From positions 1 to 64,000 of the forward strand of contig JAFEMH010002446.1 of the NCBI GenBank assembly GCA_022495995.1: a stretch of 64,000 bases of DNA. The letters run 5' to 3'. Origin of the DNA: Adenophora triphylla var. japonica. Its lineage: Eukaryota; Streptophyta; Magnoliopsida; Asterales; Campanulaceae. The translations under genes and the position numbers were made by a program. Positions within the stretch are counted from its first letter, which is position 1; each line of letters begins with the position of its first letter. The notes beneath the pieces are model-generated. The model saw only the letters and a list, made by a program, of their open reading frames with translations. It was not told where the DNA came from and did no database searches. Shown here in pieces: positions 1 to 10,706 of this stretch.

Positions 1-500
1 GATGTTCTCTTTGATAAAGAGGGCCACTTTCGTTGAGTTGAGGAATTTTGTAGGATTTTGCTTCGACCCACTTTGTGAAAATGTAGTCCACTTTGCCACC
101 GGGACGAATTCGTGGCCGTTCTTTGCACCGATGTGTGTGATTTTGCCTATGACATCGATCTCTCCCCAAGTGACTACGCCAAGGGGTTGTCATGCAAGAT
201 AACTTCGTTAGGAGAGAGCAAATGATTGAGGTTTGAGTACCGCCGGCATTTGTCGCAGCTTTTGACAAACTCGGATGCGCCAATTTCTATGGAGATCCAG
301 AAAGTACCTCATTCTCAATATGAGTTTGCATCGGGGCCCGAGCATTCATGTGGGGGCCGCAGGTACCACCGTGTATTTCCCTTCGTGAGTCTCGGTAGCC
401 TGCGTTTGCCGATACACACCGCGCACGAGAGGCCTTGATAACGTTTCTTGTACAACACATCTCCCCGAAAAAGAACATAGTGGGAGGCGAGAGCTAAACG
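1..500 (-). pseudogene. Integrase remnant (Tat-1)
   Basis: On the minus strand this stretch encodes pieces of a Ty3-type integrase N-terminal zinc finger (CDKC near 245-260, preceded by a HMNARA-like segment near 310-350). The start of the catalytic core reads into the window edge. The corresponding part of the better preserved Tat-2 integrase (50415-51740) aligns with it by eye. Several stops and frame changes interrupt it. Confidence 0.65.
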
Positions 501-508
501 CTTCAGAG

Positions 509-1240
509 CTAAGAGGCCACTTTGCTCTTGATTCCCTCTTTTATATTCTCCATCTTCATTTTTTGAAAGAGGCTTCGCCGTTCTTTGAAATCTTGATAAA
601 TGCGAGTATACCAGGGATCGTTGGCTAGTTCGGCCTCCGCTTCGATTTCAAAGCAATAAACGAGGGTTTTCTCTTCTCCCAACTCTGCGAATGGTTTGAC
701 AGACTTTCCTTCGGGTATTTCAACGAAAGAGAGGCTAGCGTTGCCGTGGCATCTCACAGATCTTTTGCGATCTCTAGGGCAAATAATAGAAAGAGCCGAT
801 TTCTTTTTGATCGAGTCAGCTAAAGCTCTTCCATATAGGTGTGATATTCTGCGAGACCCGGGTCCACGGTGCTTCCCACTTGTTAGAGACCTGGTTGATG
901 ATGAGGGCGGAATCACCGTACACTTCTAATTCTTTGATATTTCTTTCAAGGGCGGCCTCGAACCCGGGCTATGCAAGCCTCGTATTGCAAAGATTGTTGG
1001 TGCACCTCGAAGTTCAATCTTACCGAAGCTGATGGGGGGTGTGCTGCGTCGAGTAGGATCGACCGGGAAGCATTTCTATTCCATTCCCCTTTTGTTTGAC
1101 GCCAGTTGAAGAAGAAGTTGCCAAGCGATTTTCTCCTTCTGCAGAGCAAAGATTCCATCATCGGAAATTGTAGGGTTCGTGTCCTCGAGACTCATCACTT
1201 GGGAAATCGGCCAAATGTTACGCCATTATACGCCACTTTT
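509..1240 (-). pseudogene. Second (archaeal-type) RNase H and spacer to integrase (Tat-1)
   Basis: The minus-strand frame at 509-916 contains CPRDRKR, the segment VEIPEGKSVKPF and a PWYTRIYQDF-type spacer. These are the same landmarks as in Tat-2 at 51400-51650 (RDRNRFADALATLASL, VEIPEGKSVKPL, PWYNQIYQYL). The flanking frame to about 1160 carries the RNase H body in broken form (LNFEVHQQSLQYEACIARV). Tat elements characteristically carry this extra RNase H. Several frameshifts make it non-functional. Confidence 0.6.
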
Positions 1241-2580
1241 ACGGAGTTTCCTTGATCGATAAGTGATGTCGTATTCAGCCAAAAGAACGACCATTTTGCT
1301 CACGGCCTCATGGAGATGGAAAGGCTTGGTCGAACAAATATTTGATGGGGTCTATCTTAAGATGAGATGTATCTGGGGGTGAGGCGCATGTAGTGTTTCA
1401 CCTTTCCCACTACCCGCGGACCGAGCCTCGCGCAAGTCTTTTCACAAGCTTGAGTAATTGAAGTTCGCTCCCTTGAAGCTTTACCTTCTAAATAGATGGC
1501 GTTTCGACCTTGGAATTTTTCTTTTCTTGAGCTAACATAGCCCCAATTGTGTGTGCATGTGACGATTAGGTATAGCAATAGTGGCTTTTGCGATGTGGTG
1601 GGCGAAGAATCGGGGGATTCACAAGGTACGCCTTGATCTGTTCAAAGGCGGGCGCATTCTCGAGTCCATTCCGTGTAGGCATTTTCTTCATCAACTTGAA
1701 GATCGGCTCACGAGATCGAGGGTGCGGTTGTACATAAGCGGCTTATGTATTGCAGTCTTCCCATGAAGGATTTTACTGTCGGTGTCCTGGGGTGGCTTCA
1801 TTTCAACTATGGCCTTGATTTTACGGGGTCTACTTCAATTCTCGTTCTGTCACCATATATCCTAGCACCTTGCCTCGTCTTACACCGAAGGTAAATTTGG
1901 CTAGTTCGGTCTCATATGTGTGGTCTCGGAGGCGGCGAAGAATTTTCTCAAATCAACAAAGTGCGGCCATTTGATCCTCTGAGTGTATTATCATGTCGTC
2001 TACATAGACCTCAATTTCTTTGTGGATCATGTCATGAAAGCAATACTGTAGGCAATGCCCTTTGGTAAGTAACTCCGGCATTTTTTTAGCCCAAATGGCA
2101 ACCGTGTAGCAGTATGTGCCCAAAGGGGTCGTGAAGGCTGTCTTGGCTTGATCTCTTGCCATTTTGATTTGGTTGTAACCGACAAAACCGTCGATGAAGG
2201 ACTTAACCTCATGGTTGGCCGTGGAATCTACCAGGATGTCGATGTTTGGCGGGAAATGCGTCTTTTGGACTAGCTTTGTTCAAGTCTACGAAATCTACGC
2301 AAGATCGGATCTTCCCGTTGGCCTTGGTCAGTCACTATGTTGGAAAGCCATGTAGGATATTCAATATTTTGGTGAACCACTCTGCCCGAGCATCTTTTCT
2401 ATCTGTTCTTTCACTTGTAGAGACCATTCGGGCTTAATTCTTCTTAGTTTCTGCTTTATTGGCTTGACTTCTGGGACGAGCGGTATTCGGTGTTCAACTG
2501 TGGAAGGATCGAGACCCGACATATCTTTATAGGACCATGCGAACACATCCACGAATTCCCTTAGAAGCTCAATCGTCAAG
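1241..2580 (-). pseudogene. Reverse transcriptase and RNase H remnant (Tat-1)
   Basis: Minus-strand pieces match Ty3 RT. EVYVDDMIIHS, with both catalytic aspartates, lies near 1985-2025. It is preceded by the QAKTAFTTPLGTYCY segment and, near 2395-2580, by the N-terminal region with FAWSYKDMSGLDPSTVEHR. The finger/palm part and the downstream gypsy-type RNase H are split over several frames with stops. By eye it tracks the Tat-2 RT at 52350-53363 throughout, including VEHRIPLVPEVKPIKQKLR. It was clearly functional ancestrally and is inactive now. Confidence 0.75.
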
Positions 2581-3771
2581 TGTCTCTTTCGGATCCTTCA
2601 AAGAAACTACAAATATGCGTCTCTTTAGGCTCTTCCGCAGTTCCCAAATTCACACTCGTCAAAACCTCTTCGGCAGCTTGGGCTCAATTTTCCTCTTTCC
2701 GAACAACTTGCTTAAAGATTTCTTTGATATATTGTTCGTTTAATGTGTCTGCTTCTTTATCTAGTGAATCATTATTAACTGTTTTAAGTTATTAGTTAAT
2801 TTATCATTAGTTAAAGTGGCAATCGAGATACTCGAAAGGTCCATCATTTCATTGAGAACAAAAAGGAAATACGGCGGTGGCTACAATTTCGTAGTCTTCA
2901 GGCTTGAGGCCATCGGACGACTCTAGTGACTCGAATTCAACGATGAGAGACTCGGATGACTTTACATAGGTTGACACAAAGGGACGGGGGACTAATCCAA
3001 GCTTGGTGATCATTTCCTCTTTGGTCGCGAACGGGCCTGAGAGAGTTTCCCAATTCTTTAATGGCATGGCTGTCGGTGGCCTTATGACTCGGGGATTGTC
3101 TTGTTTCTGTTCTTCTTCTTCAATCATTGCTATCATCTCTTTGTCTGAACCAGAATCAATCGGGTCCGACACACAGCGAGCATATGAATGTAGGGATCTT
3201 GCTTGCGGATCCGCGCATCCTCGGTTGCTGGAGCATTCTAACTCATCGCAGTCTGACCGCTCAATCCAGATGTAAGGACGTATTGCGTCTTGGTGTGCTG
3301 CTGGAGCTGCTAGAAAAATCTCATGCCCCATGCTCGAGCGGAAGGGCTTAGCGGGTAGTTCCTCGAGGAGGACGTCCCATACGATGTTCATACATTCGAG
3401 TTGAGTCCGCGGTGCTTGTCGACTTTTATCATGAAAATCTCTTCGCTTAGCAAGGCCGAGAGAATGGAGTTAGAAGAATTGCGACAAATCTGCGATTGGA
3501 GGGCTCGGGGGTTTGTGTGCTCGTACCATGGCGGTGTTGAGTGTTTCTTCTTTCCATTACCTCGCTCCAAATGTTGGAAATGGCAATTGAACTTGATGAA
3601 TCGAGCGCAGTGCCCTTGAGTTCGTTGACATAGTTGGCATCACCGGATTCTAAGGGATTACTCGACGAGACTTGCCACGATAGTCCCTTGGTCGATTCGA
3701 AGGAGGTAGCCCAGGTGTCCAGGCTGCCGGGCACGCTTGGCAAGCTGTCTCGGCCGTTTCTATGAGGAAGC
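2581..3771 (-). pseudogene. Protease-to-RT linker region of pol (Tat-1)
   Basis: Low-conservation acidic and serine-rich region between protease and RT. The longest piece (2849-3391) includes SGPFATKEEMITKLGL and ESLIVEFESLESSDGLKPEDYE. These parallel TGPRASQTEMEDKLGL and ESVIVKVQSSESSNGLTPKDYD in Tat-2 (53367-54335), so both copies belong to related families. No catalytic motif is expected here. Frameshifts occur near 3390 and 3450. Confidence 0.6.
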
Positions 3772-4110
3772 TCACACCCTAATGACTTCAAGATCCCCCT
3801 CACGGTTAATGAACTTGATGCATTGATGGAGAGTGGAAGCTATGGCTTTCATGTGGTGTAACCAAGGGCGTCCCAACAGTTTGTGGTCGGATGGGATGTC
3901 CATTACATGGAATTTCACGGCACCATTTGGGTTTCGAACTGTAGCTCGAGCCACCGTCCCTAAGATGGGACGAGACGTGCCGTCGTAGGCCTTGATTGGA
4001 CCGGGTAGATGGGATCATGTGCCTTTCATTGATGCGTAGGGCCCGCATCATGACGAGGGGAAGAACGTTGACGTGGATCCGTCAGATTTGTCCACCAATA
4101 CTCCGTGGAG
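3772..4110 (-). pseudogene. Retroviral-type aspartic protease remnant (Tat-1)
   Basis: A minus-strand frame at 3772-3954 contains VKFHVMDIPSDHKLLGRPW followed by LHHMKAIASTLHQ, the flap and LGRPW C-terminal signature of Tat-lineage proteases. Upstream, in another frame near 4020-4080, are DGS and VNVLPLVMM, matching the active-site region and its usual continuation. The two halves are out of frame with each other, so the enzyme is dead. Confidence 0.65.
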
Positions 4111-4822
4111 TGATACGGTTGCCGAGCCTGAGAGTGAAGTATAGGGCTTCATTGTGTCTGGATACATCTCTTCAAGGTGTCTTCGTAGCGAAGGTGATCA
4201 TACTACCATACAGCCGGGGATCATAGATTTGGTCTTTGTCCAGAGAAGGAGAGTCATCAAGCCATCTGTTTCTTGTCTTTCTTTTACGATGTAAAGCCTT
4301 TGCTGAAGTCTCAGGGTTGTGCCGAGGCTGTTTGTAGCGGTTGTCACCGTTGGCCAGCACATTGACTGAGTACGAGCGCCAAACTGGCGTTGGCCTTTCT
4401 TTGCCGGTATGCACTTGGGAGGTTTGGACAAGGCGAACCTTGGGCGACCCCGAGAGGGGTTAGTAGAATTACCCGGATCTGCATGATTCGTGTCCCAGTG
4501 CGAATTCTATTGTCGGCGGGATTTTTCGCAGCTCCGCCCCTGCTTTCTCTAGGGAAGAATTTGGTGGAGTAAGAGTACGTAGTAATCAAATCTACGAGAT
4601 GGCTCCCAGCGTATCTACAGTATCACCGGCTTCGAACCTTTCTTTCAACTTTTCTTGGAAGAGGATTTCTTCTTTTGGGAGGACGATCTTCATTTATCCA
4701 ATCTTGATAATCCCTTTCGAGACAGTCGAGGCGATGCGGATATCCCACCAAATGTGCTCAAGCGGTGGTGGTGGATTTGGGACCTCGGGTTGGTGTCTTG
4801 GAATGACTACGAGTTGAAGCCA

Positions 4823-4830
4823 GTGCAGGG
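4823..4830. repeat. Left 8-bp target-site duplication of hAT (GTGCAGGG)
   Basis: GTGCAGGG immediately precedes the hAT terminus and is repeated perfectly at 5795-5802. An 8-bp duplication is the hAT superfamily hallmark. Confidence 0.93.
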
Positions 4831-5794
4831 TAGACATGGGCAAACCGGAACCGGAACCAGGCGGAACCGGAGAATCCAGAGCCGGAACCGGAACCGCGCC
4901 GGAACCGGCAAAACCCGCGGTAAGAGCCGAAGCCGGGCGGTTCACGATTCAGTCTCGGTTCCTCCTTTCAGAAAACCGTGAACCGCCGGTTTTGGAACCG
5001 GAACCGGAACCGGGGAACCAGAACCGGGGAACCGGCGGTTTGGAACCGGGGAACCGGCGGTTTGGAACCGGAGAACCGACGGTTCTTGCTGAAAATTCAA
5101 AAAAAAATCGAAATTTGCCCCTTTTTTTTACAGCTTTTTCATTCAAATTTCCCCCTTTTTTTTACTTTTTACACCTTTTTCGAGAGAAAATGACCTAGAT
5201 AATAGTTCAAGCTCTTGAAATAAGCTGACAAAGGGAAATCATTAATAAAGGGGGGTGGCCTTGGTAGCTGTAAAGGCGTGGCCATACTTCGTACATTATG
5301 AAGCTTGAAGAAGCTATTTGCTAAGTAGTTCTTACTTACAACCTTGAAAGCTTTGTTAGTGGTTATTTATATTTTTTATTTCTATTTTCGGTGGAAAGAC
5401 CAAAAGACTTCGTTTACTTCTTTGGATAATTGCCCTCATGATTGGCTTTTCTTGCAATGTCTCCGCGTGGTAAAACACAAACGATATTACTGCTAGTTTC
5501 ATTATTTTTTGTTTTTTTGTTTTTGCTCGGTGTGCAGAAGTTTTTCAAAAACCTTGAATTTGGTGTTGGGCGGTCGCCCACTTCTCTTGGGCGGTCGCCC
5601 ATGTGTGCAGATTTCCAAAAAAAAAAAGGCAACAAAAGAACTGGAAAACCGTGGAACCGGAACCGGAACCGGAACTGGCATCAAGGAACCGGAACCGGGA
5701 ACCGGATTTTGGCGGTTCCATCTCGGTTCCCCCCTTTCCCGGAACCGGAACCGGCGGTTCGGAACCGGAACCGGGAACCGGTTGCCCATGCCTA
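4831..5794. mobile_element. Non-autonomous hAT DNA transposon, 964 bp
   Basis: The ends are TAGACATGGGCAAACCGG and, as reverse complement of the right end, TAGGCATGGGCAACCGG: an imperfect terminal inverted repeat of about 17 bp. Both ends are flanked by GTGCAGGG. The subterminal 200-250 bp on each side is packed with GGAACC/CCGGAACC repeats, a plausible set of transposase-binding sites. The interior is AT-rich with T- and A-runs and encodes no transposase; the apparent Asn-Arg-rich frames are translations of the GGAACC repeat. Mobility would have needed a transposase in trans. It interrupts Tat-1 gag, so it is younger than Tat-1. Confidence 0.93.
5567..5601. repeat. Pair of identical 14-bp palindromes inside the hAT
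   Basis: TGGGCGGTCGCCCA occurs at 5567-5580 and again at 5588-5601, 21 bp apart; each has 6-nt arms around GT. A very similar motif occurs as pairs with 21-22 bp spacing in LTR D (25627-25732). Confidence 0.85.
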
Positions 5795-5802
5795 GTGCAG
5801 GG
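5795..5802. repeat. Right 8-bp target-site duplication of hAT (GTGCAGGG)
   Basis: Perfect copy of 4823-4830, directly after the right terminus. Confidence 0.93.
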
Positions 5803-6400
5803 CGGATCTGGCCATTGGGCTCATCGGGAAGCAAATGGTTGGATTCCGCCGAGTGACGAGAGGTATTAGGAGCCGGGAGAACAGGCACGTATTTGTCCTT
5901 CAGCGGAGCCCCAGTCAGTTGGGGGATTGACAATGTTTCGAAATGACGTGTGGCCTCTTCAATCCAGGCCTGTTGTTTATTCTGGCGTTCCTCAAGAGCC
6001 CTGATGGCTAACCATATTTCCTCCGTTGTTTCCCAACCTCCGTTCTTCTTACTGATTTCTGCGGGATCGGCATCACTCTGAGAGGGGACACCTGACGGCC
6101 GTTTCTTTGGGGTATGCCGAACTGCTCCATCTCGATTCTTTGTTGGAATGGCGGCACTTTGAACTGCTGTTTGGGGGCTAGTTGGCCTGTAAGTCGACGG
6201 GCAGGAGTCCCGGCGGTGGAGACATAGGAACCTTGTGGTGGTATCTTGACATATCCAGGATGGTTGAGAGTGGGAGGAGGACTTTCTTCCTTCTTTACGG
6301 TAAAAGTGCCATCGGGATTGAGGCTGGCGGTCAAACCATGGCTCTTAATAGCCTCCATAAGGCTATTCAGGTGTGCTTCTAGTTGCAGTCTCATCCTGTT

Positions 6401-7816
6401 CGGCTAGCGGATTCCACTGCTGTTCTGTTTGGAGGAGTCTCGGGAGGCGGAGTGGTGTTGTCCCATCGTTACTGCGTGCGGACATTACGAAACCCGAGTC
6501 GGAACAAAGGGTGAAGCCGACGATGCGCTTGACTCTTCCCAACCTGATCAAACGGTGACCGGTGTGCCCGAAACCAAGCTTTGTGAGGAGGCCGCGGGGA
6601 AAAGGCACCCGGGGTTCGATGTCCGGGAATGAAGGAGGGTAGGTGTTTGGGCTTTGGGCTCATGCAACATGCGATTATTTGTTCTAGTTTACTTTAAAAA
6701 CGTATTTTATTAACCTAATCGGTTGGAAAAGATTGCTCTTCTTTTTCGCAAACTACTCTGGATCCTGGATCAGTGGGCCCCATCACTACGTCTATAAGCC
6801 CCTCATATTCCACCTGTATTTTGACTTCCCAGGGCGGAAAGCCCCGGGCGAGGGTCCTATAGGGCAAGCGGGGTCCCACCGACCGAAAGAAAAACGATCC
6901 TAAAAGTCTGGCGGGTAATCGAGTTTTAATGAGCATTCGATGTAAATTACGGACAAAGCTGACGTCAAAGTCAAGATCATGTCCGAGGGCTCGACAAAAA
7001 GTCGGCATGATTCGGACTGATAAATGTCCACAATTGATCTTGACTCGTCGTCAATTAGGCCGTAATTAGGCATGGAATAATCATTAATTCTTGATGACTC
7101 CAATGCGCGAGAGTCGATGTATAATTTGTGCCGCCGTAGTCAAAGTCAAGGCGCCGGTCCGTATCGTCAAAGCCCGTGACGGAAAACCGGCAGACTTCGG
7201 CAGGGTCCCGAAAGATATTGACTTGGTATGCCGACTAAGGCTTGAAAGGAAAGGTCTATACACCAGACAGGCATGACACTGCACCGGACTAAAAACCAAC
7301 CGGTCTCGGGCAAAGTGTGTCACGGACAAGTGCATGGTCGACACGAGGCTCCATGGGATGTTTGGGTAGTCCCGTGCTTGCACCGAGAGGCGTAATAAGA
7401 CCAAACGGGCCGCTACAGGGATTTCCCCGGGTTAGGGACGTAGTGTGCAGTGTAAGGCCAAGTGCGCGTAGTGTGCAAGCAGTCTATCTTCTTTTTCTGA
7501 GTAAAATAAAAAATTTCGCATGTGTCTTAAAGAGCATGATGCATGATTTTTTTTTTTGAAAGATTTTTTTTGAATTTTTTTTTTTTGAAATTTTTTTTTT
7601 GAAAGGAAATGAACACATAAGCACATAATTCAAAATTCAAACAGTTCAAGGCGACGGGTCCAACAGTTAAAATTTTGACTTTTCCGAGGCAGCCAAAACA
7701 ACACGAAATGTGAAAAATCAACACACACACAACAAATGATTTCGAATGCTGGGACAGAAGCTTGACCCTCAAAAGTTTTTCTCTTTTTTTTTTTGAAAAG
7801 ATAAAACTTAGTTAGT
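6401..7816 (-). other. 5' untranslated/leader region of Tat-1
   Basis: Between the presumed gag start and the PBS is about 1.4 kb with only short frames. It includes A/T homopolymer runs at 7549-7602 and 7785-7797. A long leader is usual in Tat/Ogre elements. No gene or regulatory motif could be supported here. Confidence 0.5.
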
Positions 7817-7834
7817 TCCCCAGCGGAGTCGCCA
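7817..7834 (-). promoter_or_regulatory. Primer-binding site of Tat-1
   Basis: The plus strand reads TCCCCAGCGGAGTCGCCA, so the element strand reads TGGCGACTCCGCTGGGGA, one base from the LTR edge. This matches the PBS type I remember for Tat/Ogre elements (tRNA-Arg primed). It fixes the element as minus-strand and the LTR on its right as the 5' LTR. Confidence 0.8.
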
Positions 7835-7835
7835 C

Positions 7836-9582
7836 TGTAACGATTGTTGCCATTTTTCGAAAGATTCGTATTTTTCTTTTCTTTGAAGAATCAATCGAAA
7901 AACACGGAGTCGCCACGCCATTTTTATTTTAAGGGCCAAAACTTTGAAAAATGCCCGAGATTAGAGATTTGGGTTCGGAGGTCACGTTACACGCCGGGAA
8001 GAACGTTAGTGTTCACCAGGAATGCCTCGTAAAAACGAGTCTTCCAAGCTTAAAAACCATTTGTGTGTGTGTGTGTGTGTTCCTTTGGCCAAAATAAGTT
8101 CAAACTGAGAAAAATAAAAATTGGGAACTCTTTATAAGACATTAAATAAGTCCCATGATTTTTGGTATGATATTTTGGGTTGAGTTTTGGTACTCAAAAG
8201 ATTTCTTGAAGTTGGAAACCAATTCTGCCAGAATGAAAAAGGCAGTGGACACTTGATTTTAAAACGGATTTAAGAGCTTTAAAACTTCAAAATCTGGGGA
8301 AAGTCTAAGAATGAAAGTTGTTCAAAACACCTTAACCAAGGTTTCTACAAAAGTATTTTCCATTTGGAGATGATTTGGTAGATCAAAACCTTCTGGAAAT
8401 CTCAGATGTGGAATCTGGATTTCCAGAGACTGATGAACTGACCTTTAGAAAATAATTTGAAAAAGGGAGTTTTGCTCACGAAAAAAATAAAGTAAAAATA
8501 TGTCTGAAAATCTATGGATGTTGGCTACAAAAAGTGTTTTGTAGTCAACACCAAATTCCAAGTTCTTATGTGTCCAAAAAATTAGACCATGGACAGAGGT
8601 CTTAGAACAATGCTACTGGACAGCAAGATGTTCTTGAAGGAAAATGTGATTTAAAAAGGGGTTTGCATCCATGCTTGTCCCCATTTACTTAGGCTTTGAT
8701 TAGTAGTCACTAGACATTTTAGTGGTGATCTACTATATCAAGCCATCCTTAGGGTACATTAGGACTTTAAGCATTTCATTTGCTTGGGAAGGGGGATTTT
8801 ATTCTTTGAAATCAAGATTTTATGTATGAAAATGGTTTTTTAGGGTTTTGAAAATATGTTTGCAAGTAAGTAAAGACAATTTTGAAAGAAATGTTGATCC
8901 TTGTAGAGGATCATCCATGGAGATGGACTTCCATGGTGATCCTCTTGGATCTAGGGCAAGAGAAAAACAAGTTACATCTTCAAAGTATGAGATGCATGCA
9001 TGGATGAAGGAGTTTAGGGTAAGGAGAAGGAGGGTTTACCAATCTTCCCTTGATTTTTTGAGTTTGAGGCTTGAATTTAAGAGTGTTTGAGGCTTGAATT
9101 TGAGAGTATTTAGTTAGTGTGATTTGGGAAAATGATTGAGAAAAAGGTGGCAATTCAAGGGAATTCCCACTGTTTTCTACAAGATTTTCGCCAAGGTGTT
9201 GCTGTGAATGAAGTTGTGGCTCCTTAAAAATGAGACTGAGGGGTTCAATTTATAGGCGTTCTGGGAATTCAAATTCATCCGCGCGGATGGTCTTGAAGGC
9301 GTGCCTGGTGCATTAAATGCTGCTCCAGGCTTTGGACAGGAAGAATATTTTTCAAATTAAGCAACCAGTTTTTGTTCCAGCAGCTTCCATTTCGGGTTTT
9401 TAACCTTTATTTTGCTTTTGTGAGATTCTTTTCTTGGTTTAACTTTAAATAGCAATCCCTAATCTACCCTTGCTTTGTTAGAAAAGTTAGGAATTGTTAG
9501 AAATGTTAGGAATGTTAGGAATGTTAGGACTTTCGTTAATTTTCTAACGAAAATACTAACAACTCAAATTGGAGCACTTACA
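7836..9582 (-). repeat. 5' LTR of Tat-1, about 1747 bp
   Basis: Left edge TGTAACGATT next to the PBS; right edge GAGCACTTACA, so the element-strand LTR starts TGTAAGTGC. The same start type (TGTAAGTAC or TGTGAGTAC) ends the other three Tat LTRs of the window. A GGAGTCGCCACG block (7906-7917) and a GT microsatellite (8061-8080) lie at corresponding places in LTRs A and B. The right edge is inferred from this shared ending, because the partner LTR is outside the window. Confidence 0.7.
9247..9289 (-). promoter_or_regulatory. U3 promoter of Tat-1 LTR: TATA-like box and 14-bp palindrome
   Basis: AATTTATAGG at 9247-9256 reads CCTATAAATT on the element strand. The perfect palindrome CATCCGCGCGGATG lies at 9276-9289, about 20 bp upstream in element orientation. 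The other three Tat LTRs have an inverted repeat at the same place. Confidence 0.6.
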
Positions 9583-10706
9583 GTGTCACGCGACAGAGTT
9601 TGTCTGATGACATCTCTAGGTCGTGCGACACATCAAGACTCTGGGAGTCTCTGTCACGCGATAAAACAAGCTGCCCACGGGCGTAATCGGTTGTTGAACA
9701 ATCCTGCTAATCTGTGAATGTGTTTACAATCTGATACGTTTATGTGTTAATCTGGATGCTATAAAATTAAGTTTATAGGGCTATGCTAGATTAATTCATT
9801 GTTTATGCATTCTTAGTTAATTAAAATATGATTTTATTAATTGTTGCGATGCATGATTTATGTGTTCTTATGTGTTAAGAATTTTTTTTTTATGTTTAGT
9901 TGAAACAATGCATTGTAGTTTCCTAATATGTTTAGATTTAGACATTAAAATTTTGGTTTTATGATTGCCTATGAGAAACAAGTCATTTTACGCGAAATTT
10001 AAAAGGAAACTGATTGTTTATAAAAGGTAGTGATTATGTTGCCAAATCGTAGCCGATTTCGATTGTGCATGTCTAGAAAAGTTCTGTCGAAGGAGAGATT
10101 TGGTACTTAAGTAGTCCTTGTGGCTCACCTATCTTCCTGGGAACTTACCTGGTGCGCGATTATGAATATCTTTGCTGATATGCTTATAATCTAATTTTAA
10201 AGAACCTTCATTTAACTTTTAAGTTCTTTATGCCAATTCATGATTAAAACACTTGAGACCATTCAGATAGTTTTGGGTGGGCTTGCCATAGCAAGGTACT
10301 TTGATTTTATTCAAATGCGAGCAAGATGAGGAAATGGTGGTTCCTAAACGTTTAAAGTGAATGAACTTAATTGGGTTATCAAAATGGTTTTGGACCCAAG
10401 ACATAAGATGAGATTAAAATATGCCTAGACATATGATGTCTTGAATAAATCTCATAAAAGATTTAAGAGTCATATATGTGATATGATTGATGTTTCTACC
10501 TAATTAATTTAATTTTGAGCGGTTTGCCATAGCAAACTTGAAATTAAATTAAAGTTGGATCTTAGCCCATTAAATGTATATTATGCTTATTTGCATTGGA
10601 AGGTGTATAATTTAGTGGGAGCATTTTATGTAAATGCATTATACTTCTCATATGATATGTTTACTTATATGTGTTCATATTTTATGTATATCTTTTTGTA
10701 GAATAA
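9583..10706 (+). other. Leader/5' untranslated region of the copia element
   Basis: About 1.1 kb of AT-rich DNA without a frame over 80 codons, ending at the gag ATG. It contains two similar 'gnttgccatagcaa' stretches (10284-10296 and 10509-10521). At its left end are three inverted-repeat motifs: TGTCACGCGACA at 9584, GTCGTGCGAC at 9620 and TGTCACGCGATA at 9652. The same motif type is found in this element's LTR. Confidence 0.55.

Larger units (their letters stand above)
4111..6400 (-). pseudogene. gag region, interrupted by a hAT insertion (Tat-1)
   Basis: Minus-strand coding remnants at 4172-4830 and 5803-6394 flank the hAT element. The right-hand part encodes a 128-residue open piece (6008-6394) rich in Pro and Gln with basic stretches. 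It continues through SIPQLTGAPLKDKYVPVLP into HLLPDEPNGQIRPAL directly at the hAT boundary. On the other side of the insertion it resumes with HWLQLVVIPRHQPEVPNPPPP. The position between protease and 5' UTR and the composition suggest gag; no CCHC knuckle was recognised. The N-terminal limit is uncertain. Confidence 0.5.
1..9582 (-). mobile_element. Tat-1: Ty3/gypsy Tat-lineage retrotransposon, left end outside window
   Basis: Minus-strand LTR retrotransposon. Reading leftward from the LTR come a PBS, a long 5' untranslated region, gag, protease, RT, RNase H and the start of integrase, which runs off the window edge. The order PR-RT-RH-IN and an extra RNase H between RT and integrase fit the Tat/Ogre lineage. 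All coding parts carry stops and frameshifts, so the copy is dead. A hAT transposon sits inside gag. The LTR at 7836-9582 is the 5' LTR; its partner must lie left of the window. It appears to have inserted into the leader of the copia element to its right. Confidence 0.8.

Noticed and set aside
4836..5198. Open frames rich in Asn-Arg, Glu-Pro or Gly-Thr
   Set aside because: They are six-frame translations of the GGAACC repeats of the hAT ends; similar frames appear on both strands.
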